A stretch of DNA of 26,147 nucleotides from Psilocybe azurescens (Eukaryota > Basidiomycota > Agaricomycetes > Agaricales > Agrocybaceae): the NCBI GenBank assembly GCA_023853785.1, contig JAJIRX010000657.1, forward strand, positions 1 to 26,147, in the 5' to 3' direction. Under the pieces are notes generated by a model, which ran no database searches, was not told the origin of the DNA, and saw nothing but the letters and a program-made list of their open reading frames with translations. The position numbers and the translations under genes were made by a program. Shown in pieces: positions 1 to 7,548 of this stretch (its first letter is position 1; each line of letters begins with the position of its first letter).

Positions 1-310
1 AGAATACAGTGGATCCTTCCTGGTATAAATACTATGAACTGCACAGCAAGTTGAAGCGAGTTTGAATGTTCATCAGCAGATGTATATAAGAATAGAGGAA
101 ACAGATCAAGTGTTCATCGAAAGATGTATCATAAAAGATAGAAGTGAAAGTCCATCAAAGATATGATGGAGTTTCATAGATATGATGGAAAGCAAAGTTC
201 ATCAGAACATGATGATGTATCAATGATGTGATGGATGACAAAGAAAAGGGAAAAGAAAAGAAAAAGAAAAGAGAAAGGAAAAGCAAAAATAAAATAAAGT
301 GTCCGTAACA
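1..310 (-). repeat. 3' LTR of element 1 (partial)
   Basis: Positions 1-310 match 6336-6712 in the same orientation. The LTR start on the minus strand reads TGTTACGGACAC at 310-299. About 120 bases at the R/U5 end are missing because the window begins inside the LTR. Compared with the other LTR, this copy lacks a block of roughly 65 nt between two AAAAG-rich tracts near 265. That block includes a short hairpin, and its loss is probably a repeat-mediated deletion. Confidence 0.93.
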
Positions 311-323
311 TTACCCCCCTTCT
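311..323 (-). other. Polypurine tract of element 1
   Basis: Directly before the 3' LTR the minus strand reads AGAAGGGGGGTAA, a purine run ending at the TGTTAC start of the LTR. This is the expected position and composition of the plus-strand primer in LTR retrotransposons. Confidence 0.8.
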
Positions 324-352
324 AAGGTTCGACTGTCCCAGTCAAATGGTCT

Positions 353-1032
353 TCAGTATCCGTAGGGTTCTCCGGTATTGTTTGCGATGCCAATGTCATC
401 CGTGGGGTCGTCATAATCAAAGTAATCGCTTCTGTGAGGAGAGTTGTTACGCTTGAAAGGACAGTATCTTGTCGTATGTCCTGGTCCTCGGCGGTGGCAG
501 TGGTTGCAGGTGAGCTTGGGGCAATATTGTCGTATATGTCCCAACTTTCCACATGCGAAGCATGTAACGTCCGGTCGATGTTGATTCCCAACACTTGTCC
601 GTCGGGCTCGAGTCGGGCGACGAGAAGGCGTGCCGGTCTGATTGTTGATGTCGAAAGGTTGTGGTGGATCAGCATCGGTGAGTCGTTCCGTGGGGGTGTC
701 TGTGTGCGGTGTTTGATGAGCACGTGTTCGATGGCTCGTTCGAAACCCTTGAGTTGAAGACGTTTGAGGGAGTTGGTGGCGGCTTTGTGGTGGACTCGGA
801 CTCTCGCCTGTTTGACTGCGATGTCCGCCTCGATGATTCATATTTCGCCAGATAAATAGTTGAAGAATTCAAGCTCTCGTTCGATAAAGGGGGCAAAGGG
901 CTTGACGTCGTATCAGTTTTCGGCATTTTTCAAGATTTCAAGTAGTTCGTAGACAGAGAGAGTATTAAAAAGTTGAGATGATGTAGTAGTAGATTGGGGA
1001 ACAGATGAGGCACGAGCAGTGGAATGAGACAT
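353..1032 (-). pseudogene. Post-pol ORF of element 1 with two CCHC zinc knuckles (Gag/nucleocapsid-like)
   Basis: A coding region between pol and the 3' LTR, starting at ATG 1032 and stopping at 353-355. The N-terminal part is Ser/Thr-rich, the middle is helical and basic, and the C-terminal third carries two zinc knuckles: CFACGKLGHIRQYC (CX2CX4HX4C) and CNHCHRRGPGHTTRYC (CX2CX6HX4C). An acidic, Tyr/Asp-rich tail follows. The frame is broken at least twice (near 910-920, where TGA follows an AEN codon run, and near 700), with a further in-frame stop near 840, so this copy is not translatable as one protein. A CCHC protein in this position is not part of the standard chromovirus plan. It resembles a nucleocapsid domain and is separate from the gag knuckle at about 5206-5240. 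There is no signal peptide or membrane segment, so it is not env-like. Function is unknown; binding of nucleic acid is inferred. Confidence 0.75.
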
Positions 1033-1055
1033 TGTTGGATATCGATGTTTGTTGC

Positions 1056-1370
1056 CTAGAAGTGTAGCGACTTGACCTTTCTTATAGCCTTTGTTGCCAG
1101 TCCGGGTCTAAGTTTTTCCTTGAGCTGGGAAATCCGCAGTTGATACTCTAGATTTTGGTCATGCGCCATTGCTGCGCATCTTGCCTTGAGTTCATTGTGT
1201 GCTTGTTTCTCCGCTTCTAGAGACATTATGAACGCTATCTCGAGTTCTTCAAGCATTTGTTGTCGATCTTCTTGGGATTTTGGTATTTTTGTTGTGAGGA
1301 AAATAGGTTCGTGAGTGTTTTGGGGAAAGAGAGTGGACTTGACGTGTTTGATTGAGGGAAAGGAGAGCAT
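1056..1370 (-). CDS. Small coiled-coil ORF downstream of pol, element 1
   Basis: An uninterrupted frame of 104 codons from ATG at 1370 to the stop at 1056-1058. The C-terminal two thirds is rich in Glu, Lys, Leu and Ala with heptad-like spacing (for example LEELEIAFIMSLEAEKQ), which suggests a coiled coil. It ends in a basic KAIRKVKSLHF segment. A homologous frame lies at the same place in element 2 (23908-24245), with matching PIF and K(A)KSL segments, so this is a conserved part of the element family. I recognise no known domain. Structural or oligomerising roles are possible but unproven. Confidence 0.65.
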   Translation of the reverse strand: MLSFPSIKHVKSTLFPQNTHEPIFLTTKIPKSQEDRQQMLEELEIAFIMSLEAEKQAHNELKARCAAMAHDQNLEYQLRISQLKEKLRPGLATKAIRKVKSLHF

Positions 1371-1407
1371 GTTGACTGATTGTCGAGTGAGGGAGGATGG
1401 TGGTCTT

Positions 1408-1812
1408 TTACAGCTTGTGACGTGTTCGGTAAGTCTGTAAGATTTCGTTACCGGTTTCTTCAAAGACCAAAGCCGGTTCCCACGTTGCTTCGGTGATCGG
1501 ATAGTCCTTCCATTTGACGTAGTATTGGTATCCTCTTCCTCTTTTTCGATGTTTGAGAATCGTCTCTATTTCCCAATGTTCTTCTTCGTTTAATATCTCT
1601 GGTGGCGGTCGAATGAAATTGGGTCCATGTGTTTCGGTCTCGTGGTATGGATTAAGAAGTGTTGCATGGAATACATCGTGAATGAGCCATCCTTTGGGAG
1701 TTCCAGTCAATAAGTTAGGGGTCATAAGACTTCTTTGATCTTGAAGGGTCCTTCTCGTTTTGGTGCCATTTTCTTGTGATAATTCGTCTGTAAATTTGTC
1801 GCTTCTAGCCAA
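1408..1812 (-). pseudogene. Integrase C-terminus with chromodomain, element 1
   Basis: This frame carries the end of the integrase, including the IHDVFHATLL motif typical of Ty3/gypsy integrase C-termini, and then a chromodomain at about residues 78-128. The chromodomain shows the aromatic and acidic pattern HWEIETIL, YQYYVKWKDYP and ATWEP. Chromodomains of chromoviral integrases bind modified histone H3 tails and direct insertion into heterochromatin. The frame ends at 1408-1410. It is offset from the integrase core by a frameshift near 1810, so the polyprotein is broken here. The initiator shown by the frame is not meaningful, because this is the C-terminal part of pol. Confidence 0.9.
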
Positions 1813-2890
1813 ACTCTTTGTCCTTGGATGAACGGTGTGAAGTTTGAGTTTTCCTTTCAGCCATCCTTGTCCGGGCTAGTTCGTGGGCTGCTAGGGCTTC
1901 TTCTCGATCCTTTTGAAGATACTTCAGTCTTTCTTCTACTGAAGGAAACTTGGTGTGTTCAAATGCGGTGGGAATTGCGATGGGGGAGTATCCGAGAATT
2001 AATTCAAATGGTGTTCTCTGTCTGTCCGCATGTCTTCGGTTATTGTGAGTGAATTCAAGGGTCCCAAGTTGTTCGTGCCAGTCTTCTGGGTGAGATGAGC
2101 AGTATATGGATAGATAGGCTTCGATCTCTTGGTTATATCGTTCTGTTGTTCTGTCTGTTTGTGGGTGATAAGCAGTTGAAAATTTCGATTTTACTCCAAG
2201 GAGTTTCATTAGCTCTTTGAATGATTCAGCGGCAAATCTGGGGTCTCGATCTGATGTGAGGCTGTCTGGTAGTCCAAACCTTTTGTAGAGATTGTCCAGT
2301 AAGAGTTTGCCAGTCTTTTCGGCATCCAGTCCTTTCATTTGGCATGGAATAAGGATAAGTCCTTTTGTGTTCCCGTGATCGGTGATGCTTAGAATCACAT
2401 CAAATTCAACTTCTCCTTGCTTGTCCAGGATCGGTGGAAGGTCTGTAAGGAAGTCCATAGCACTGTCTGCAAAGGGTCAGGCTGACTTTGGGTCCAGGTA
2501 TCGGTATGAATGATGGGTTAGAGGGATGTCGATTTATTTTGAACTGTTGGCAGGCGGCACATCCTTTTACATATTGCTTGACAAATGATCGTAATCCTGG
2601 CCACCAGTAGTGTTGTTTTACCGAATTGAATGTTTCTAATTCTCCAGGGTGTCCGGCTGAGATAGGGTCGTGATATGATTTGACTATGTCTTTCCGTAGG
2701 GTTTGATCTTTTGGAATGTAGGCTCGTCCTTGGTAGTATAAGATAGTTTTGCCGTTCACGTTCTCTGTTTTCCATTCTCTGAGGTCGTGTCGTGCATTTG
2801 GTGGTCCTCCTTCTAATAGGGTTTTCATTGCTTCTGCTGCGTTGTGGTCCAGTTCATTTGCATTGGCAATTCTTTCCTGTAACTCGGTGT
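1805..2890 (-). pseudogene. Integrase: zinc-binding and DDE catalytic core, element 1
   Basis: The N-terminal HHCC zinc-binding segment lies near 2540-2690 (SYHDPISAGH ... KGCAACQQF). The core lies at 2458-1805, with catalytic residues visible as the Asp in MDFLTDLP, the Asp in TSDRDPRF and the Glu in TTERYNQ. The last two are separated by 35 residues, the DD35E spacing. The integrase joins reverse-transcribed DNA to the host chromosome. All three catalytic acids are present in this copy, but a frameshift between the zinc domain and the core (about 2470-2500) breaks the polyprotein. In element 2 the second Asp is deleted. Confidence 0.92.
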
Positions 2891-4734
2891 CGATTAAGTC
2901 AATGAATAGCTTTTCTGGAAGTAAGGTGATGTTTTCATTGTCGTGGTCTTCTTCTGGGGTGAAATCGGGCGTCTTGAAAGGGTATCGGATTGAATCATTT
3001 TGTTTCCAGGTAGATGTACCAACTTCAGATTGAATTCTGAGACATACAGAGACCAGCGCGCCTGTCGTCGGTTTAGATTTTGGGCCGATCTGAAATATGT
3101 CAAATTCTTGTGATCTGAATATACTGTAGTCGTGTGTTCTGATCCTTGGATGTAGTGTCTCCATTCCTGTAATGATCTGATTATTCCCAGTAATTCCCTG
3201 TCGTGAGATTTCGTAGTTTCTTTCGGTTGGAGAGAACGTTCTTGATATAAATGCGCATGGGTGTCTTTTGCCATTTCCATCCAGTTGAGTAAGGACTGCT
3301 CCGGAGGCATATTTTGAAGCGTCAGATTCGATTTGAAATGGTTTGGCGGGGTCAGGCATCAAGAGTACCGGTTCTTCCGTGAATTGTTTCTTCAGTTCAT
3401 CAAAGGCAGCTTGAGTTGTGTCATTCCATAGAAATCCTTTGTCTTTCTTCAGGAGTTCATTTAGAGGTCGAGCTACTTCAGAGAATTTCCGGATGAATTT
3501 TGGTAGAAGTTCCCAAAGCCCAGGAATGATTGGACTTGTTTGAGAGTAGTAGGTGCTGGCCAGTCTTGAATTCCTTTGAGTTTTGTTGGATCCATAGAGA
3601 TTTTTCCTGCTTCAACAATCATTCCAAGATATTCCACTTTTCCTTGAGCAAAAGAGCATTTTCCGGTTTGAGATAGAGATCGTTTTCTCGGAGTCGTTGT
3701 AGAACCATTTTGGTGTATTTTTCCAATTCCCCTCGATCTTTTGCAAAGATTAGAATGTCGTCCATATAGATGATTACGAAGCATTGTGATATCATGTCTT
3801 CGAAGATTGAGTCCATCATGGATTGGAAGGTTGCTGGGGAATTGCACATGCCAAAGAACATTACAGTTGGTTCGAAAAGTCCTCGGTTGGTTTTGAATGC
3901 TGCTTTCCATTGATCACCTTCTTTTATCCTGATGTTGTTGTAGCCCCATCGGATATCTAGTTTGGTGAAGAATTTTGCGCCTTTCAATTTGTCCATAAGT
4001 TCCGTAATCCGTGGTAGTGGGTAAGCGTTCTTGATCGTCCAGTCGTTCAGATACCTGTAGTCTTGACAAGGTCTAAGCTTTCCATCTTTCTTTGATACAA
4101 AGAAGAAGGGAGATGCCATAGGTGATTCTGAGGGTTGAATGTATCCTTTGTCCAATTGTTCCTTTGTCCAGGTGTCCAGTTCTGTTTGTTCTGCCGGTGT
4201 GATATTGTATGCCTTGAATTTCTTTGGTATGAATCCTTCTTTTAACTCAATTTTATGGTCCCATGGTCTTGGTTCCGGGAATTGGTCTGTCGCTTGTTTA
4301 TCGAAAAGGTCCATATATGATTGATATTCTGGGGGAACAATTTCTTGGAGAGGTCTTGTCGGTTTCTCTGGTTCATATTGTTGGGCCAGCATCTGTGAGG
4401 TCGTGATTTTGGTGTTAAGCCAAGTTTCTTTTATTTCGCCTTTGTTTGCATCCCCGATATATCGGATGACTAACGATTCGAATTCCTCCAATGGGTGGGT
4501 AGTCTCGATTGTTGGTGTTCGTTTGTCCGTTTCTTCTTCAATGGTGGTTTGATTTATCGTAGGCCCTTGACGTGGTTTCCAAGTTATCTGTCCATTCTGC
4601 CAGTTGATTCCTGGATTCTTTTCCTGTAGCCAAGGGAATCCTAAAATAATTTTCTGTTTTCCTAGCCCAGAGACCAGTAATTGTTCCCGATGGTTCCGGT
4701 TTCCAACCTTTAGGTCCAGGTCTACAAATGACAA
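2891..4734 (-). pseudogene. Reverse transcriptase and RNase H, element 1
   Basis: A 371-codon frame at 4734-3619 holds the protease tail and most of the reverse transcriptase. It contains SKKDGKLRPCQDYRYLN, the catalytic Asp in LDIRWGYNN and the YMDD box (residues 323-326, DNA 3768-3757). The thumb/connection continues in other frames to about 3473. RNase H follows at 3362-2894, with [12 protein letters not shown], the DRELLGI acidic segment and [10 protein letters not shown]. Together these copy the element RNA into DNA and remove the RNA strand. Breaks occur near 3619-3660, 3500, 3370 and 3190, so the product cannot be read through as the sequence stands. Confidence 0.93.
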
Positions 4735-5016
4735 GATGGTTCCTTTCTTGTTCGGGGTTCCGTCTCACGTTATAAACCCGGATCGGTTTTCCAAGGGTTG
4801 GGTTCTGAGTCCAAGTTTTTGTGCATAGTTCTGGTCAATGAATTTCCTCCTGCTCCTGAGTCTAAGAGCGCAGAGGTTTCGGCGATTTGTGAGCCATTCT
4901 GTTTCTTGGTGGGGAATGAAACTGGTAAAAGCATAGTTTTATTCTCGATTGTTGCCGTAAGTACAGATTGTATCTTCAGATAAGGAGAGACAGACGTCGT
5001 CCTGTTTCTCCATTTT
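4735..5016 (-). pseudogene. Aspartic protease region and pol N-terminus, element 1
   Basis: The frame that begins just after the gag stop contains the retropepsin active site ALLDSGAGG at about 4850-4876. The C-terminal part of the fold (ILGFPWLQ) is in the next frame, at the start of the long RT frame. The enzyme would cleave the Gag-Pol polyprotein. At least one frameshift lies between about 4845 and 4735. The pol frame is -1 relative to gag; the ATG at 5013 is in a different frame that closes after 24 codons. Confidence 0.85.
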
Positions 5017-5953
5017 AAAAATCCTTTTCTTCTTTCTCTTCAAATCCTGTTTTAACCATGAGGTCTGCAAGTTCATCTTTTTCATCCTTGTTCAGGCTCC
5101 TGATATGGGCATGGAGTTCCTTTGGGGTCCACTTCTTGCTGGGTTGTCCTTGGGTTCTGTTCTGGTTTGTTGGTCCTTTCTGTGGGCAATCTCTGGATAG
5201 ATGTCTCATTGTTTGCACCTGAAACAGGCGCCTTTCCTGATTAATTTGGCTCGTTCTTTGGCTGTCATGGCGCTTACGTCCATCCTGTTTGGGTCGTAGT
5301 TCCTGTTGTTTCTTGGGAAGTTGTTCCATTGTGGCGCCCTCCTACGTTCTTCTGGTTCTTCTCTAAAGACCTTGGCCAGTCTATAGTTGGTGTTAAATGT
5401 TGTTGCTTTTGTACCAGCCTTGGATCGTCCTTGGAAGGTCTTCAGAGTACAGGATCCTGTCAGCAAGCTGAGGTGTGATGCATTTTGGAATAATCCAATG
5501 AGGTGGGTGTGGTCTGATTCCGTTTCTGTTCCTAGATTGGCTTGTCCTACCAACAATTTGAACTTGTTGATGATGTCTTCCACCCTTCGTTGGGTTTTTT
5601 GCCTAAGTCGTTTTTATGTCGTTTCATGGCTGATCTGGTTTCATCCACTGGAGTGAATGCGTCGTGGAATTTTTCAAGAAATGTTCCAAGGGTGTCCCAT
5701 TCGAGGGTTTGGTTGGGACTAGTTCCTTTTGTCCTCGAGGTCAAGTACTGTTCCTTCCATAGTTTTGCTCCTCCTTCCATGCAAAATGATAAAATGAAGG
5801 CAATTTTCTTCTTGTCTGTGTTGTAGACGTCATCATTTATGTCCATGTAGAGATAGCAGTCTTGGATGAAAGACCTGGATTTCGTCCTGTCTCCATCAAA
5901 TACGGTGGGTTTGTTGATCAAGATTTCTTTCTTTCCGCTTTGTTTCCGACCAT
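5015..5953 (-). pseudogene. gag: gag (capsid/nucleocapsid), element 1
   Basis: The region contains the retrotransposon Gag fold (KPTVFDGDRTKSRSFIQDC at the N-terminus, then an FLEKFHDAF-type segment) and a single zinc knuckle near 5240-5200 (CFRCK ... HLSRDC). It ends in a charged tail with TAA at 5017-5015. Gag packages the element RNA in virus-like particles. The first ATG of the predicted transcript is at 5953, and the homologous gag of element 2 has an ATG at the equivalent place (21020), so I take it as the start. Frame breaks lie near 5935, 5590 and in the zinc knuckle near 5205. Confidence 0.9.
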
Positions 5954-6204
5954 GTCTGTGTCTTGTTCTTCTTGATCTATCGCCAGGGTTGATAATAAGT
6001 TGTATAGCGAGTTTGATAGGTCTTCGTTGCCTAGGTTGATATCTTCAGAGCTTTGTCTGGACGGGTTTGGTGTCTGCCAATTTTGTGTCAGGGTTCCTTC
6101 TTCTGAGCTGTCGGTAGCGGGAATTCTGCTTTTCGGTGGTGCCGTGTTTCGTTTTTGGGTTTCAGAGGTCTCGTCTGCTGGGGAGTGGGCGAGATTTGTA
6201 GATG

Positions 6205-6216
6205 AGCTAGTTCTTT
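6205..6216 (-). promoter_or_regulatory. Primer binding site of element 1, complementary to the element's own 5' end
   Basis: Directly inside the 5' LTR the minus strand reads AAAGAACTAGCT. It has no TGG start expected of a tRNA-primed site. Eleven bases, AAGAACTAGCT, are exactly complementary to AGCTAGTTCTT at 6333-6323 inside the LTR. This is the Tf1/sushi arrangement, in which the folded RNA's own 5' end primes minus-strand synthesis. Confidence 0.8.
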
Positions 6217-6322
6217 TGTTATGACTTCAAGCTTATATTCACGTGCGTGGATAGAGCCAACAGTCAAGTAGTCAAGAACAGCGAGTTCCAAGCGGTGTCA
6301 AGTAAGAGGAGGTTAGATTCTC

Positions 6323-6366
6323 AAGAACTAGCTAAAGAATACAGTGGATCCTTCCTGGTATAAATA
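6323..6366 (-). promoter_or_regulatory. LTR core promoter and 11-nt self-primer, element 1
   Basis: The minus strand reads TATTTATACC at about 6366-6357, a good TATA box. The self-primer AGCTAGTTCTT begins at 6333, about 28-30 nt downstream, which is where transcription would start. The 11-mer would therefore be the extreme 5' end of the RNA, as required for self-priming. The exact start site is inferred from spacing only. Confidence 0.65.
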
Positions 6367-6621
6367 CTATGAACCGCACAGCAAGTTGAAACGAGTTTGA
6401 ATGTTCATCAGCAGATGTATATAAGAATAGAGGAAACAGATCAAGTGTTCATCGAAAGATGTATCTTAAAAGATAGAAGTGAAAGTCCATCAAAGATATG
6501 ATGGAGTTTCGTAGATATGATGGAAAGCAAAGTTCATCAGAACATACGATGATGTATCAATGATGTGATGGATGACAAAGAAAAGGGAAAAGAAAAGAAA
6601 AGAAAAGACTTGTCGTAACAA

Positions 6622-6646
6622 TCACATGATGTTGTCCATCATGTGA
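6622..6646. repeat. Perfect 10-bp hairpin in the 5' LTR
   Basis: TCACATGATG and CATCATGTGA form a perfect 10-bp stem around the loop TTGTC. It lies in the LTR block missing from the other LTR. It could be a protein-binding palindrome; nothing else identifies a role. Confidence 0.6.
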
Positions 6647-6805
6647 CAGGAAGGTTTTATATATCGAGGAAAAGAAAAAGGAAAAGCAAAAGAAAATAAA
6701 GTGTCCATAACAATTCAAACCTGAACCCAAAAACACTCCTACCCTTCACTGTGGGATAAGTTTTCAAAGGGTTCAGGTACGAGTACCCTCAAAATCACCC
6801 TCGGG

Positions 6806-6955
6806 TTACCCAGGATGATCACTAACATCAAGGTCAGGGATATCACCATCAGTCCCATTTCGGGAGCATTCCTGGTGGGGAAGCAGGGGATCAGATTGAT
6901 GCTGAGGAGGGTGTGTACCAATGGGTGGGGCGACATCACTGGTATATTGGGACAT
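6806..6955 (-). CDS. Possible N-terminal exon of an unknown gene cut off by element 1
   Basis: An open stretch of 49 codons from ATG 6955 to TAA at 6806-6808, rich in Pro, Gln, Asp and Ser. The in-frame stop lies in a GGTAACC context that could be a splice donor. The possible continuation would run into the end of element 1 at 6712, so the retrotransposon may have split a gene. I recognise no family, and this may be noncoding. Confidence 0.2.
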   Translation of the reverse strand: MSQYTSDVAPPIGTHPPQHQSDPLLPHQECSRNGTDGDIPDLDVSDHPG

Positions 6956-7548
6956 GTTTTGTAGTGCGGAAAAAGGCTGAGATGAAGGAGATCAGGAGAT
7001 CCGAATGAAGGGATGTTGAAAAGGAAGGTTCAGCATGAGATATATGCGCAAAAAATGAGAGAGATCCGGTGAAGGACTTGGAAAAGGCAAAATGTAAATC
7101 TCTCTGTGAAAGTTGAAGGGACCGAGAGTGAGAGAGGGAAACTCGAGGACTGCAGTTTAAGTATTATGAATATAATATCGAGTGATTCTAAAGAACCAGA
7201 ATTGACAAATGCCTGACAAGGCAGATCATTAAATTATCCTTTGATGGATGATGAAGATCATTGAAGATCCCGAAATGGAATCCCCTTTCTCACTGATATC
7301 TTATCTGTGGATGAGCAGGCTGTGCTCTCATCGTGGAATTCTCAAAAAATTGCTTGGCTGCCGAGATCACCAATTTGTTGAGTTTGATTGTCCGCGACTG
7401 TAGGGATGTAGGGCTGCTCAGAAGCGCTTCGGTAGCGCTTGCAACATGTGGACCCTGTCAACGATATCTATGCGAAATCTATAAAACTGATCAGTAATGC
7501 ATATCCTAGTAATGCATATCCTTTGATTCTGCTTCTGCTTTCGATTCG
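6956..7548. other. Intergenic stretch upstream of the glycosyltransferase
   Basis: I see no supportable gene here. The only clear structure is a direct repeat of 15 bp (AGTAATGCATATCCT twice) at 7493-7522, about 30 bp before the glycosyltransferase start codon. Confidence 0.5.

Larger units (their letters stand above)
1..6712 (-). mobile_element. Ty3/gypsy chromovirus, element 1 (3' LTR truncated by window edge)
   Basis: LTR retrotransposon read on the minus strand. Order from right to left: 5' LTR, self-primer binding site, gag, protease, reverse transcriptase, RNase H, integrase, chromodomain, two extra reading frames, polypurine tract, 3' LTR. The domain order and the C-terminal chromodomain place it among the chromoviruses, and the priming site places it near the Tf1/sushi group. 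Over about 258 aligned bases the LTRs differ by four substitutions and one small indel, so the insertion is fairly recent. Even so, at least eight frame breaks interrupt gag-pol. The left flank lies outside the window, so the target-site duplication cannot be checked; the right flank begins ATTCA. Confidence 0.95.
6217..6712 (-). repeat. 5' LTR of element 1
   Basis: A 496 bp LTR bounded on the minus strand by TGTTATG (6712-6706) and CATAACA (6223-6217), a 7-bp terminal inverted repeat. It contains an AAAAG-rich purine tract near 6570-6610, several GTTCATC words in U3, a TATA box, and the self-primer sequence. It also carries about 65 nt absent from the 3' LTR. That block includes a hairpin and an internal TGTTACGACAAG (6620-6609, minus strand), which is identical to the start of the element 2 LTR. 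Confidence 0.9.

Noticed and set aside
353..1032. Post-pol ORF as an env gene
   Set aside because: No signal peptide, transmembrane segment or glycoprotein features; the zinc knuckles point to a nucleic-acid-binding protein instead.
4942..5013. ATG one base after the gag stop as a reinitiation start for pol
   Set aside because: In element 1 this frame closes after 24 codons, while the protease sequence lies in the frame one base away in both elements.
6609..6620. TGTTACGACAAG as the real 5' end of the element 1 LTR
   Set aside because: The partner LTR begins with the GGACACTTTATTTT version, and TGTTATG at 6712 pairs with the CATAACA end; the inner word is kept only as a curiosity.
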